A stretch of 64,000 nt of DNA, taken from positions 1 through 64,000 of the forward strand of contig PHBC01000001.1 of the NCBI GenBank assembly GCA_002840505.1. The letters are read 5' to 3'. The position numbers were made by a program, and so were the translations under genes. The DNA is from Deltaproteobacteria bacterium HGW-Deltaproteobacteria-2 (GTDB lineage: Bacteria; Desulfobacterota; Syntrophia; Syntrophales; Smithellaceae). Of this stretch, positions 1-9,591 are shown piece after piece (position 1 is the stretch's first letter; the number at the start of each line of letters is the position of its first letter). The notes below the pieces were generated by a model. The model saw only the letters and a program-made list of their open reading frames with translations, had not been told where the DNA came from and ran no database searches.

Positions 1-2
1 TT

Positions 3-170
3 CAGTTCAACTGCGTGTCCGATGAGACCCTGAGGAGCGCCCAGAGAGAACCTGAAAAGTATCAGGAAGTTATTGTCCGGGTAGCGGGATACAGTGCTCA
101 CTTTGTGGACATCAGCCGCAAAACACAGGACAACATTATTCAGCGTACGGTTCAGGGATTGGTAGCTTAA
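3..170 (+). CDS. Glycyl-radical enzyme, C-terminal end (partial)
   Basis: Only the last 55 residues are in the window; the gene starts upstream. They contain the glycyl-radical motif RVAGYSAHF (residues 26-34 of the visible part), whose glycine carries the stored radical after activation by a radical SAM activase, followed by the usual tail of this superfamily (QDNIIQRT). Members include pyruvate formate-lyase, diol and glycerol dehydratases, choline lyase, arylacetate decarboxylases and arylalkylsuccinate synthases. The fragment is too short to choose between them. A GC-rich hairpin follows 11 bases after the stop, so this is probably the last gene of its transcript. Confidence 0.9.
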   Translation, partial: QFNCVSDETLRSAQREPEKYQEVIVRVAGYSAHFVDISRKTQDNIIQRTVQGLVA

Positions 171-181
171 AACTAACTAAT

Positions 182-218
182 GGAGGGGGGAATGCCGCTG
201 GGTTAATTCCCTCCTCCT
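182..218 (+). terminator. Hairpin after the glycyl-radical gene
   Basis: A 12-base arm (GGAGGGGGGAAT) is followed by a 13-14-base loop and its near-perfect complement (ATTCCCTCCTCC). There is no U-tract, so this is a terminator-like or mRNA-stabilising hairpin and not a textbook intrinsic terminator. Confidence 0.55.
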
Positions 219-229
219 AACTGAAATGA

Positions 230-883
230 CCTTATTCTCCAGATAATGATTCGAAATTGACGAAAAATATCGATGGCATAGAGATTTATACCAGACCACA
301 CAAAGGATATGGCATTGATGAATATAAAGGAGTTACCACTATTTCTGCTACTTCCTTTGATGTTCTTTACGCAATGATATCATATACACCTACACACAAC
401 AAATTAATGCATACCTGATATGAGGCTTCTATTATAAAACCGTGGGAGAAAGGACGTCAAATTCATTATTTTAAATTTAAATCACCCTGGCCTTTATGGG
501 ACAGAGATCTCATATATGAAATACGAGGATGTATTGATCCAAAATCAGGAAATATGGTTGTCATTTGCAAAGTAATCAAAGAACCGTTAGTTCCCCTCCG
601 GCATAAGTTTATTCGAATTATAGATTCAGAACATATGTGGATTTTCGAAAAACTTAGTTCGGATAAGACACGGGTAAACTATTATAATTATACTGATCCT
701 CATTGCGGATCCATTCCCAACATGATCGTAAATAGCAATATTAAAGATGTTCCTTATTATTCTCTGCTTAATTTGAGGAATTTGGCAAAAGACCAACGAT
801 ACAAGGAACTCGCTCCCAAATATCACATTGATGAAGACATGAGCATACCCGATCCGTTCTTTCTCAATTCATTATTTCCTTAA
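230..883 (+). pseudogene. START-domain lipid-transfer-like protein, decayed
   Basis: One reading frame is open from 230 to the TAA ending at 883 except for a single TGA at 416-418. Both sides read as one START/Bet v1-like domain: IEIYTRPHKGYGIDEYKG and SATSFDVLYAMI before the TGA, then YEASIIKPW, FKSPWPLWDRDLIY and EHMWIFE after it. In this family the position of the TGA is usually a cysteine just before the E-A/S motif (family knowledge). No ATG or ribosome site precedes the domain, so the N-terminus, normally including a signal peptide, is also missing. The ATG at 554 could at most give a 109-residue fragment. Loss of the start plus a nonsense codon favours a pseudogene over selenocysteine readthrough; I see no convincing SECIS hairpin just after the TGA. 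Confidence 0.7.
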
Positions 884-1120
884 TTTATCATTTTGTAAAT
901 GAGTGCTTATGGAGTTACTTTCTGTCGAATATTAATCCTCAACTTAAAAAGCTGTCCATTATTGAAACTTATCCGGTGTAAGGCACGGAAAGGTGTTTCA
1001 TATATTTGTTAATACAGATATTTCAGAATCGAGGCAAGTTTGATATCTGTTCTTACGAAAGGCCATAAACAGAGTAGTTATGAAGTTCCTATAGCTGTAC
1101 GTCCTAGCGATCCAGAAAAC
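884..1120. other. Gene-free stretch
   Basis: Stops occur in all frames and I see no recognisable gene. A short open segment (about 1040-1115) encodes YEVPIAVRPSDPENKK-like residues but has no start or homology I recognise. Confidence 0.4.
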
Positions 1121-1159
1121 AAAAAGGTCCAACTTTTAAAGTTGGGCCTTTTTGTGATT
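1121..1159 (+). terminator. Intrinsic terminator
   Basis: The arms AAAAAGGTCCAACTTT and AAAGTTGGGCCTTTTT form a long stem ending in a T-run. The A/T-rich ends on both sides mean it could work in either direction. It closes whatever is transcribed from the decayed START region. Confidence 0.8.
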
Positions 1160-1270
1160 CATCATACAATGATACATAAACATTCTTTCATTAAGTCATA
1201 AAATCAATCCGGCAAAAAAGTTTTTATACCTTTATAATCGTAGCAACAGAAATCAAATAAATTTTATTGT

Positions 1271-1299
1271 TTGACATATTTTTTGTAATTGTTTAACAA
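1271..1299 (+). promoter_or_regulatory. Sigma-70-type promoter for the thiolase
   Basis: TTGACA at 1271-1276 and TAACAA at 1294-1299 are separated by exactly 17 bases, about 130 bases before the thiolase start. Confidence 0.6.
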
Positions 1300-1429
1300 T
1301 TCACACCGCCGTTCGCCGCGACGGATAAAAAAATTTAAAGCCTGATAAAAGAAATTACTTCTGCAAAGTCTGTCTGAACAATCCAGCTTTAAAAGAAGAA
1401 AATAATTATACGTATAAGGAGTTTACAAA

Positions 1430-2683
1430 ATGAAGGATGTAGTTATTGTTTCAGCGTGTAGGACGGCTATAGGAACATTCGGGGGCACATTAAAGGACAT
1501 GATTGGAGCGCGCATTGCGGCTGTAGCCATGAAGGAGGCTGTTAAGCGTGCCGGAATAGATCCGGTCATCATTGATGATGTCAGATTTGGCTGTTGTCTT
1601 GAATCCTGCAATACACTTAATACCACTCGCGTAGCGGCTCTTTTGGCCGGTATTCCGGAAAGCGTGACAGCTGTTACGCTGAATCGTGTATGTATTTCCG
1701 GCATGGAAGCCGTGCTCAGTGGCGCCGCCATGATCAAAGCCGGTATGGCCGATGTTATTCTGGCGGGAGGCGTTGAGCATATGTCCGGTACACCCTATGT
1801 CAGTTTCGATGCTCGTTGGGGTTGCCGCCTTCAGGACACTGTTTTTGTCGATTCCATGATTCGCGCGCTGCACTGCGGCTCATATGTCATGCCGCTGGGT
1901 GATGACGGTCCCGTCAAATCAGGCCAGCCTTTCGAGAGTTTAAAGGGAAAACCATATATCATGGGCCATACCACGGAACTTATCGCCCAGCTTTTGAACA
2001 TCAGCCGCGAGGAAATGGATGAGGTCGCCCTGCGCAGCCATAACAACGTCGAGCGCGCCACCAAAAACGGCGATTTTAAAGACGAGATCGTGCCGATTGA
2101 AATTCCCCAGAAAAAAGGCAAACCGCCTATAGTCTTCGATAAGGATGAGCATTTCCGTCCCGGATTGACGATGGAACAATTAAAGGCGTTACCATCGGCA
2201 TTTATCCCTAAGGTCGGCAAAGTTACGGCCGGCAACTCCTCGGGTCTCAACGACGGCGCTTCAGCCATGATCATTATGTCTGCTGAAAAAGCGAAGGAAT
2301 TGGGATTGAAACCAATCGCCAGAATACGATCCTCCGGACGCGGCGGCTGCCATCCTTCCGTGATGGGCTTAAGCCCGGTTCCAGCCGTAAAAAATCTGCT
2401 CAAAAGCGACCCGCAGCTTAGTCTGGATGCCTTTGAGCTGTTGGAAGTCAACGAAGCATTTGCCGGTCAGTATCTCGGTTGTGAAAAAGAGCTTGGTTTA
2501 AAACGTGAGATTACCAATATTAACGGATCGGGCATCGGACTGGGACATCCGGTGGGTTCTACTGGCTGCCGAATCATGGTTACACTCATTCATGCCATGC
2601 AAAAACACGGCAAAACGCTGGGAATGGCGACCCTCTGCGGCGGCGGCGGCGTTTCCATGGCCACGGCTATAGAAATGTTATAA
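1430..2683 (+). CDS. Acetyl-CoA C-acetyltransferase (thiolase)
   Basis: This 417-residue protein is a full-length thiolase that catalyses the reversible Claisen condensation of two acetyl-CoA, or thiolysis of 3-ketoacyl-CoA. The nucleophilic Cys88 lies in NRVCISG. NEAFAGQ, His373 in GLGHPVGSTG and the acid/base Cys403 in TLCGGGGV complete the active site. The residue after Cys88 is Ile where most thiolases have Gly. The start is set by the ribosome site AAGGAG 8 bases before the ATG. It stands alone between its own promoter and a bidirectional terminator, so it is probably monocistronic. In a syntroph it could serve butyrate or fatty-acid oxidation, or run in the synthetic direction; sequence alone does not decide. 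The family is certain, the chain-length preference is not. Confidence 0.92.
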   Translation: MKDVVIVSACRTAIGTFGGTLKDMIGARIAAVAMKEAVKRAGIDPVIIDDVRFGCCLESCNTLNTTRVAALLAGIPESVTAVTLNRVCISGMEAVLSGAAMIKAGMADVILAGGVEHMSGTPYVSFDARWGCRLQDTVFVDSMIRALHCGSYVMPLGDDGPVKSGQPFESLKGKPYIMGHTTELIAQLLNISREEMDEVALRSHNNVERATKNGDFKDEIVPIEIPQKKGKPPIVFDKDEHFRPGLTMEQLKALPSAFIPKVGKVTAGNSSGLNDGASAMIIMSAEKAKELGLKPIARIRSSGRGGCHPSVMGLSPVPAVKNLLKSDPQLSLDAFELLEVNEAFAGQYLGCEKELGLKREITNINGSGIGLGHPVGSTGCRIMVTLIHAMQKHGKTLGMATLCGGGGVSMATAIEML

Positions 2684-2692
2684 TAACAAGTT

Positions 2693-2726
2693 GCTTTCAA
2701 AAATTCATATTTTAATTTTTGAAAGC
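2693..2726. terminator. Bidirectional terminator between thiolase and mtgA
   Basis: A perfect 13-bp stem (GCTTTCAAAAATT / AATTTTTGAAAGC) with an 8-base loop sits between two convergent genes. Confidence 0.75.
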
Positions 2727-2764
2727 TTACTTGGTATTATGCCCGGTTGGTATAAATTACCCGT

Positions 2765-3616
2765 TCAAGGGTTTGATTTGTTTTCCGTATCAGGAAGAGC
2801 AGGACTTAAGTTCTGTTCTTCCTGAACGGTTTCTTTTTCCTGTTGTGGTTGTTCCTGTCCGTTGACGTTCTGATTATCTTCATCCTTTTCAGAAATTACG
2901 TCATCATATTCAGGTATAACAATGCCCCTGCGTACCATTATTTGATAAATTCTTTCCGACTGGTTCCCCACGTATCTTGACGTACCGTCAGTTCGATATC
3001 TGCGGGGATTGGGTATAACAGCAGCCAGCACCGCCGCTTCACGGGCGGTTAAGCCGGCAGCGCTTTTTCCATAATGTTTCCGAGCCGCCGCTTCAATGCC
3101 GTAAATCCCATCACCCCATTCGGCAACGTTCAAGTAAAGTTCCATAATTCTTCTTTTGCTTAAATTCCTTTCCAATCGCCAGGTTAGTATTGCCTCTTTG
3201 AGTTTTCTAATCGGGTTCTTCGATGGTGAAAGATACAAATTTTTTGCCAGTTGCTGAGAAATCGTACTGCCGCCGGCCTTGAATTTCTTCTTTTTAATAT
3301 CTTTTTCCAGAGCTTTTTGCATGGCCTCGAAATCAAATCCTTCATGAGACCAGAACTTATCATCTTCGGCAATAATTACGGCCTTCATAACATAAGGCGA
3401 CACTCGGGATAGAGGCACCCAAATATTGGTAATTTTTCTTTTTACTCCCTTTTCCTGCCAGACTTTCTCCCTGTATTTCATAAAAGCAGTTTTTTGAGGG
3501 CAACTTTTTTTTAATGAAGTCACATTAGGATAGACAAAATAGCGCCCGACATCAAAAACAAAATAAGTTAAGATCAAGACTAAGATTATTGAAATAATTC
3601 TCCAATTAAATCGCAT
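2765..3616 (-). CDS. mtgA: Monofunctional peptidoglycan transglycosylase
   Basis: This 283-residue inner-membrane enzyme of the GT51 family polymerises lipid II into glycan strands. One N-terminal membrane helix (about residues 5-23) anchors it. The catalytic motif EDDKFWSHEGFD (Glu84) and the following motifs GGSTISQQLAKN (115-126), the RLERNLSKRRIMELYLN block and EAAARKHYGKSA are all present. No transpeptidase domain follows, so it is the monofunctional type. The last 50 or so residues are an unusual acidic, Gln/Asn/Glu-rich tail absent from typical MtgA (about 230-245 aa), probably disordered. It is convergent with the thiolase and shares its terminator. Confidence 0.92.
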   Translation of the reverse strand: MRFNWRIISIILVLILTYFVFDVGRYFVYPNVTSLKKSCPQKTAFMKYREKVWQEKGVKRKITNIWVPLSRVSPYVMKAVIIAEDDKFWSHEGFDFEAMQKALEKDIKKKKFKAGGSTISQQLAKNLYLSPSKNPIRKLKEAILTWRLERNLSKRRIMELYLNVAEWGDGIYGIEAAARKHYGKSAAGLTAREAAVLAAVIPNPRRYRTDGTSRYVGNQSERIYQIMVRRGIVIPEYDDVISEKDEDNQNVNGQEQPQQEKETVQEEQNLSPALPDTENKSNP

Positions 3617-3828
3617 AACAGTCCTTTTAAAATATTTTATTGCCTTAAGCCGCCTTCAGGCAAACGACTAACCAAGCCCGAAGATCATTTAAGGCAGGCA
3701 TTGCAATAGCTTAAAATCCATATAAAATCCAATAATAATTTTCATATCCGAAGCAGACCATTTTCTATAAAAAATCAATCAAAATATATATTTAAAACAT
3801 AATATAAGCCATAAATTGCAAAATAAGT

Positions 3829-3857
3829 TTGACAGGCAGGTATTTTTTTAGTAGGTT
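3829..3857 (+). promoter_or_regulatory. Promoter candidate for the NlpC/P60 gene
   Basis: TTGACA at 3829-3834 and TAGGTT at 3852-3857 have 17-base spacing, 160 bases before the start codon at 4017. The -10 is weak. Confidence 0.4.
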
Positions 3858-3879
3858 AACCGCAAATTGTGTAGTTGGT

Positions 3880-3904
3880 TGTACATTGCTGTAATAAATG
3901 TACA
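3880..3904. promoter_or_regulatory. Inverted repeat, possible operator
   Basis: A perfect 8-bp inverted repeat (TGTACATT / AATGTACA, 9-base spacer) lies just downstream of the candidate promoter, where a repressor site or a 5'-UTR hairpin would be expected. The rest of the 3617-4016 gap is AT-rich without a gene. Confidence 0.4.
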
Positions 3905-4016
3905 GTTGGTGTATAAGTTAAAAAAGATTATTTTTCGGTTACAAATATGAATTTAAATCGAAATATATACACCGTTAATAGGATAATACCCCCCATAACA
4001 AAGGAGGCATTTCATT

Positions 4017-4970
4017 ATGAAACGGAAAATTCTCGCGTTTTCAGGACTATTTGTCCTAATTTTGTTCCTTAGTTTCAGTTCAAACGTTTTTGCAACACAG
4101 TATAAGGTAAAAAATGGAGACACCCTTTACAGTATTTCCAAAAAATTTGGCGTCAGCGTCAACCAGATAAAAGAAACGAACAATCTTCGAAAATCTGGAA
4201 TCAAAAAAAATCAAGTTTTAAGTATTTCTACAAAAAAATCTTCAAAACGAATTGTAAAATCAAAGTCCAAGTCGGTTTATTATACTGTCCGGAAAGGCGA
4301 CACTTTATTCCGAATCGCCCAAAAAACGCACCAGCCCATGAAAAAAATAATGGCCCTCAATCATGTCAACAGCAAGAGTCTGCGTGTCGGGCAGAAACTT
4401 GCTCTTGCAAAACCGTCCTACGAACCGGAAGAATCAATTGTCACCCAGGAAAATGAAGATATAGAAGAAAGTGAAGATTCGCCGGATATTGAAAGCGAAG
4501 ACGCCGATCAAGATGTCATTAACATTGGTCAGCAAAATGAACAAACAAGGAAAGAAGAACTTCTGGGAAAATGGAATAGTCCCGATGAAGTGCAATTGTT
4601 TGTTAAAGTGGCAACCGGTTTCATAGGAGCGCCTTACAGATTTGGCGGCTCTTCCCTGAAAGGAATTGACTGCTCTTCTTTTGTCCAAAAGATTTACCGC
4701 ATTTTCGATGTAACATTGCCCCGTAATGCGGCTCAGCAATCCAAAGTCGGCATCAATATAACCCGCGAAAATCTTACAGAAGGAGATCTTGTTTTTTTCC
4801 ATACAAATAGATCGCTGGGACATGTGGGAATTTATATCGGCAACAATGAATTTGTCCACGCGTCCTCTAAAAGCAAAGTTGTCCGGATTGACAGCCTGGA
4901 CGCTCCTTATTATCAAAAAAGATTTCAGCGCGCAGTGCGGGTAAAAGGACTGGACGGCAATGGCGCTTAA
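4017..4970 (+). CDS. LysM-NlpC/P60 peptidoglycan endopeptidase
   Basis: This 317-residue exported cell-wall hydrolase has a signal peptide (residues 1-26, ending VFA) and two LysM peptidoglycan-binding domains (about 28-71 and 88-131). An acidic Glu/Asp-rich linker (about 136-180) leads to an NlpC/P60 domain (about 192-310). The catalytic Cys219 is in GIDCSSF and His269 in GHVGIYIG; His281 in FVHAS is the usual third polar residue. Such enzymes cleave D-gamma-glutamyl-meso-diaminopimelate bonds in stem peptides. A strong ribosome site (AAAGGAGG) precedes the ATG. The gene is monocistronic, with an intrinsic terminator behind it. Confidence 0.92.
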   Translation: MKRKILAFSGLFVLILFLSFSSNVFATQYKVKNGDTLYSISKKFGVSVNQIKETNNLRKSGIKKNQVLSISTKKSSKRIVKSKSKSVYYTVRKGDTLFRIAQKTHQPMKKIMALNHVNSKSLRVGQKLALAKPSYEPEESIVTQENEDIEESEDSPDIESEDADQDVINIGQQNEQTRKEELLGKWNSPDEVQLFVKVATGFIGAPYRFGGSSLKGIDCSSFVQKIYRIFDVTLPRNAAQQSKVGINITRENLTEGDLVFFHTNRSLGHVGIYIGNNEFVHASSKSKVVRIDSLDAPYYQKRFQRAVRVKGLDGNGA

Positions 4971-5008
4971 AAGCAATCCGCCATTACATTAAAGCATAAG
5001 TATGAACC

Positions 5009-5060
5009 AATAACGGGCTTTAGGAAATAATTCCTTCAGCCCGTTATTTTTATTATTTTT
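5009..5060 (+). terminator. Intrinsic terminator
   Basis: A perfect 11-bp stem (AATAACGGGCT / AGCCCGTTATT) is followed by a T-rich tract. Confidence 0.85.
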
Positions 5061-5154
5061 TCTTTTTGCCAGTTGATTATCTGTCGCGTTTATTATATAA
5101 GTTCGCGACTGTAAATGCTTTATCACCTAAATTCTTCTTTTTAAGGAATAGAAA

Positions 5155-7083
5155 ATGGGAAAAAATTTAGTTGAAAAAATTATTTCGCAGCATCTAATCT
5201 CCGGCGTTATGACGCCCGGTGAAGAAATCGGCATTCGCATTGACCAGACCCTTACTCAGGACGCTACAGGTACTATGGCCTATCTGCAATTTGAAGCAAT
5301 GAATGTGCCCAAAGTCAAAACCGAGCTGTCCGTAAGTTACATTGATCACAATACGATACAGATAGGTTTTGAAAACGCCGATGATCATCTCTATCTGCAA
5401 AGCGTAGCTCAAAAATACGGCATTGTTTTCTCCCGTGCGGGAAACGGCATTTGCCATCAGGTTCATTTGGAAAGATTCGGCAAGCCTGGAAAAACATTAA
5501 TCGGTTCGGACAGTCATACACCGACCTGCGGAGCACTGTCTATGCTATCCATAGGCGCAGGAGGACTTGATGTCGCGATGGCTATGGCCGGCAGTCCGTT
5601 TTACTTTATTTGCCCTAAAGTTATTAAAATTAATCTTAACGGTAAACTTAAGCCATGGGTTTCCACCAAAGATGTTATTCTCAAAGTACTGGAAATATTT
5701 ACAACAAAGGGAAATGTTAACACGGTATTTGAATACGGCGGAAGGGGGGTCGCATCTCTGACGGTTCCCGAACGAGCTACAATCACCAATATGGGGGCGG
5801 AATGCGGAGTAACAACTTCCATCTTCCCCAGTGATAAGATGACCCGCCTTTTTTTGCGCTCGCAGCAAAGAGAACGTGATTTTACACAACTAGAGGCCGA
5901 CAAAAACGCAAAATATGAAAAAGTTATTAATATTGACTTGTCTAAAATCGAACCATTAACGGCCAAACCTCACAGCCCGGACAATATCAGTACAGTAAGG
6001 AAAATGAAAAAGATTGCCGTAAATCAGGTTTGTATGGGCAGCTGCACCAATTCTTCATACAAAGACTTGGTTACCGTAGCGAAAATTTTAAAGGGCAAAA
6101 CTGCGCATCCTGATGTAAGTTTTATTTTAGCGCCGGGTTCCAGACAGGTGCTGGAAGAGCTCGCTAATAAAGGATATCTTTCCGAATTGATTGCCTCAGG
6201 AGCACGCATTATGGAGAACGCCTGTGGCTTCTGTATCGGAAACAGCCAGAGCCCTCCGTCAGCCTCCGTATCTCTGCGTACATCCAACCGTAATTTTCTG
6301 GGACGCTCCGGAACCATGGACGCCGATGTTTATCTGGTGAGTCCGGAAACAGCTGCCGCCGCGGTAATTACAGGATGTTTCACTGATCCACGTGACTTGA
6401 AAATACGCTATCCAAAAGTCGTCATGCCGAAAAAATTCTCCATCGATGATTCGATGATAATATGGCCGGACAAAAAAAAATCTGCCGATGTCTACCGCGG
6501 TCCCAATATAGGTGTTTTACCCCGCTGTCCGGAGCTTTCCGATACTATTCACGGCCAGGTAACAATAAAGGTTGGCGATAAAATTACGACAGACCATATT
6601 ATACCTGCCGGCGCACGCATGAAATACCGTTCGAACATTCCCAAATATTCTGAGTTCGTTTTTGAAAACGTTGACACAACTTTCGCCAAACGCGCCATGT
6701 CATTAAGGCAAGACGGGAAACAAAGCATAATAGTGGCTGGTTTTTCCTATGGACAGGGTTCTTCGCGAGAACATGCTGCTTTGTGCCCCATGTATCTGGG
6801 TGTACGCGCGGTTATCGCCAAATCATTTGAAAGAATTCATGCCGCGAACCTGATTAACTTTGGCATATTGCCTCTGACTTTTTGCTCTGAAAACGACTAT
6901 GATAAAATAGATAAGGAAGACGAGCTGGAAATTTCCGAGACAAAAAGAACCATTGCGGGAGACGGTAAGTTTCTGATGCGCAACAAAACAAAAGGCATTG
7001 CATTTTATGTAACTTGCGAACTGTCCGCACGTCAGAAGCAAGTAATTCTTGCAGGCGGAGCACTAAATATAAGTAATAAATAA
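5155..7083 (+). CDS. acn: Aconitate hydratase (short, Aquifex type)
   Basis: This 642-residue [4Fe-4S] enzyme interconverts citrate and isocitrate. The cluster cysteines are Cys297 in GSCTN and Cys357 and Cys360 in ACGFCIG. The N-terminal SHTPTCGA block and the swivel-domain motifs (TTDHIIPAGARM, YGQGSSREHAA) are present. Its length is well below that of AcnA (about 890) and AcnB (about 860) and matches the compact single-chain form found in anaerobes and Aquifex. icd follows after 157 bases, so the two consecutive citric-acid-cycle steps are adjacent and probably serve 2-oxoglutarate/glutamate synthesis. A ribosome site (AAGGAAT) precedes the ATG. Confidence 0.93.
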   Translation: MGKNLVEKIISQHLISGVMTPGEEIGIRIDQTLTQDATGTMAYLQFEAMNVPKVKTELSVSYIDHNTIQIGFENADDHLYLQSVAQKYGIVFSRAGNGICHQVHLERFGKPGKTLIGSDSHTPTCGALSMLSIGAGGLDVAMAMAGSPFYFICPKVIKINLNGKLKPWVSTKDVILKVLEIFTTKGNVNTVFEYGGRGVASLTVPERATITNMGAECGVTTSIFPSDKMTRLFLRSQQRERDFTQLEADKNAKYEKVINIDLSKIEPLTAKPHSPDNISTVRKMKKIAVNQVCMGSCTNSSYKDLVTVAKILKGKTAHPDVSFILAPGSRQVLEELANKGYLSELIASGARIMENACGFCIGNSQSPPSASVSLRTSNRNFLGRSGTMDADVYLVSPETAAAAVITGCFTDPRDLKIRYPKVVMPKKFSIDDSMIIWPDKKKSADVYRGPNIGVLPRCPELSDTIHGQVTIKVGDKITTDHIIPAGARMKYRSNIPKYSEFVFENVDTTFAKRAMSLRQDGKQSIIVAGFSYGQGSSREHAALCPMYLGVRAVIAKSFERIHAANLINFGILPLTFCSENDYDKIDKEDELEISETKRTIAGDGKFLMRNKTKGIAFYVTCELSARQKQVILAGGALNISNK

Positions 7084-7173
7084 GGGTATAATCCCTTCAG
7101 GCAACCAAAGGGTAATCCCCATAGCCTTTGATGCGGAATATTTTCCAATTCAGATATATCGGGATTGGAAAAT
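7083..7173 (+). promoter_or_regulatory. Two hairpins between acn and icd
   Basis: A small AAGGG/CCCTT hairpin (7083-7098) and a perfect 10-bp stem ATTTTCCAAT / ATTGGAAAAT (7140-7173) lie between the genes. Neither has a T-run, so they look like processing or attenuating structures and not full terminators. Confidence 0.45.
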
Positions 7174-7240
7174 TAGACCATCAAACTTCAGGGCATTTTG
7201 TTTCTGAAGCATTGAACTTAATATGGAGCAGTAATTTTTT

Positions 7241-8461
7241 ATGGCAAAAAAAATAAAAGTTAAGACTACCATCGTCGAAATGGACGGTGATGAAATGACA
7301 CGAGTAATGTGGCAAATGGTTAAGGACAAACTTCTTTTTCCATATCTCGATATGAATATTGATTATTATGATTTGCACGTAAAACATCGTGATGACACTG
7401 ACGATCAGGTTACTGTAGACGCGGCGCGTGCGATTATGAAATACGGTGTCGGCATCAAATGCGCCACTATCACACCCAATGAAGACCGCGTCAAAGAATA
7501 CAAATTAAAAAAAGCATGGAAAAGCCCCAACGGCACCATCCGCGCCATGCTCGACGGTACCGTTTTCAGAAAACCGATTTTGGTCAACAATATTAAGCCG
7601 AATGTTTCCTCGTGGAAAAAGCCGATAATCATCGGCCGTCACGCCTACGGTGATGTTTATAACAATTTTGAGATGCCGATTCCGGGTGCGGGAAAACTGG
7701 AAATTGTCTTTACTCCCAAAGACGGCGGCAAGGCACAAAAATTTTTAGTTAACGATTTCCCCGCGGCAGGAATAATCCAGATTAATCACAATCTTGATAA
7801 ATCAATACTGAATTTTGCCAAGGCGTGTTTTACTTACGCCCTGAGTGAAAAAATAGATCTGTGGTTTTCAACCAAAGACACTATTTCCAAAGTATATGAT
7901 GCCGGATTCCGTGAAATATTCAACCGCGAATTTGAAACTAACTGGAAGGGAAAGTTCGATGAAGCGGGCATCGAATATTTCTTCACCCTGATTGACGATG
8001 CCGTGGCACGTGTTATGAAAGGCGAAGGCGGCATCCTCTGGGCATTGAAAAACTACGACGGAGATGTCCTGTCGGATATGGTTGCTTCCGCCTGCGGCTC
8101 ACTGGCCATGATGACATCGGTTCTTGTCTCTCCCAATGGCTGGTTCGAATACGAGGCCGCGCACGGCACTGTGCAAAAGCATTATTACAAGCACTTAAAG
8201 GGTGAGGAAACTTCGAGTAATTCCATGGCACTTATTTTCGCCTGGTCCGGCGGCCTGCGTAAAAGGGGAGAAATAGATGGCACGCCGGAAGTAATAAAAT
8301 TTGCCGACAAACTCGAAGAAGCAGCCCTTGCCACAGTGGAAGGCGGCATAATGACCGGTGATCTGCTCGCGCTCGCCGAAAATAAACCTTCTAACAAAAA
8401 AGTTAACACAGAAGATTTTATTAACGCTATCGCCGCAACGCTGCAAAAAAAGCTTAAATGA
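7241..8461 (+). CDS. icd: Isocitrate dehydrogenase, NADP type
   Basis: This 406-residue enzyme oxidatively decarboxylates isocitrate to 2-oxoglutarate. The N-terminus ([13 protein letters not shown]), the substrate loop ([19 protein letters not shown]), the metal-binding region ([14 protein letters not shown]) and the nucleotide-region motif ([12 protein letters not shown]) fit the eukaryote-like NADP-IDH subfamily and not E. coli Icd. The family usually uses NADP; the cofactor is inferred. The stop codon overlaps the rlmN start (ATGA), so the two are translationally coupled. Confidence 0.94.
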   Translation: MAKKIKVKTTIVEMDGDEMTRVMWQMVKDKLLFPYLDMNIDYYDLHVKHRDDTDDQVTVDAARAIMKYGVGIKCATITPNEDRVKEYKLKKAWKSPNGTIRAMLDGTVFRKPILVNNIKPNVSSWKKPIIIGRHAYGDVYNNFEMPIPGAGKLEIVFTPKDGGKAQKFLVNDFPAAGIIQINHNLDKSILNFAKACFTYALSEKIDLWFSTKDTISKVYDAGFREIFNREFETNWKGKFDEAGIEYFFTLIDDAVARVMKGEGGILWALKNYDGDVLSDMVASACGSLAMMTSVLVSPNGWFEYEAAHGTVQKHYYKHLKGEETSSNSMALIFAWSGGLRKRGEIDGTPEVIKFADKLEEAALATVEGGIMTGDLLALAENKPSNKKVNTEDFINAIAATLQKKLK

Positions 8462-9513
8462 TTAGCCGCTCTGAAAATCTGCTTCCTAATTTGCTGGATT
8501 TCACTCTGGAGGAGATGGAGGAATTTATTTCCTCTTTAGGTAAGGAAAAATTCCGAGCCCGGCAGATAAGGAAATGTCTTTACCAATCCGGCAATGTTTC
8601 TTTTGAGGATATGACCACCCTCTCCCGCGATTTTCGCACCAGACTCTCCGGCATCGCGCGCGTCAGCCGCCCGCAAATCGTCAAGGTTCAGGAATCTAAA
8701 GACTCAACAAAAAAAGCTCTTTTACGTTTAGAAGACGGACTTTTTATCGAAAGCGTTTTAATTCCCGGGAAAAATAACTGGACTCTTTGCGTATCCACTC
8801 AGGCCGGCTGTGCCATGGATTGCAAATTTTGCCTGACAGCGCGTCAGGGTCTTAAAAGAAATTTAAACCCTTCGGAAATTGTAGGCCAACTTCTGACATT
8901 GAGACACGAACTGCCCCAATGCCCTGACATAAAAAATATTGTGATGATGGGCATGGGCGAACCGCTGGCTAATTATGAAAATGTTGTCAAAGCGATAAAA
9001 AATATCACCTGTGATTTCGGCATGGGATTTTCCAACCGTAAAGTAACCATATCTACCTGCGGGCTTGCCCCGCAAATTATCAGGCTGGGAAAGGATATTT
9101 GCATCAATCTCGCCGTTTCGCTCAACGCTCATGATAACGAAACCAGAAGCAAGCTAATGCCTGTTAATAAAAAGTACCCTTTGGAAGTACTGCTGGATGC
9201 CTGTAAAAAATACCCCATGCCCGGCCGGAGACTTCTGACCTTTGAATATATTTTAATTGACGGTATTAATTCCTCTGTGCGAGATGCAAAAAAACTGGCG
9301 GCCTTGTTGAAAGGCCAACGCTGCAAGTTGAATCTGATTGTTTTTAATGAATATCCCGGAACTCCATTCAAGTCACCTTCACAAAAAACTGTAGAAGTGT
9401 TTCAGCAAACATTGATTGATAATCACTATACAACCATGCTCCGCGCAAGCAAAGGGAGTGATATTCTGGCCGCCTGCGGACAATTGAGCGGATCAGTAGC
9501 ATCTAAACAGTAA
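8458..9513 (+). CDS. rlmN: Dual-specificity RNA methyltransferase RlmN
   Basis: This 351-residue radical SAM enzyme makes 2-methyladenosine at A2503 of 23S rRNA and at A37 of some tRNAs. The cluster motif CAMDCKFC gives Cys118, Cys122 and Cys125. The methyl-carrying Cys340 lies near the end in AACGQL; the second conserved cysteine of the family is also expected in the C-terminal part. [12 protein letters not shown] and [14 protein letters not shown] are family signatures. The start overlaps the icd stop by 4 bases. Coupling to icd looks like a local arrangement with no functional link. Confidence 0.95.
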   Translation: MISRSENLLPNLLDFTLEEMEEFISSLGKEKFRARQIRKCLYQSGNVSFEDMTTLSRDFRTRLSGIARVSRPQIVKVQESKDSTKKALLRLEDGLFIESVLIPGKNNWTLCVSTQAGCAMDCKFCLTARQGLKRNLNPSEIVGQLLTLRHELPQCPDIKNIVMMGMGEPLANYENVVKAIKNITCDFGMGFSNRKVTISTCGLAPQIIRLGKDICINLAVSLNAHDNETRSKLMPVNKKYPLEVLLDACKKYPMPGRRLLTFEYILIDGINSSVRDAKKLAALLKGQRCKLNLIVFNEYPGTPFKSPSQKTVEVFQQTLIDNHYTTMLRASKGSDILAACGQLSGSVASKQ

Positions 9514-9591
9514 ATTATATTATCAATGAAAGCTAAACAATGGACGTTGTGATAATATTGTATTAAATTTTTCCTTATTAGAAGGAGGTCA

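Noticed and set aside
416-470. Selenocysteine readthrough of the START-domain gene
   Set aside because: No clear stem-loop of the bacterial SECIS type follows the TGA, and the gene also lacks its start region.
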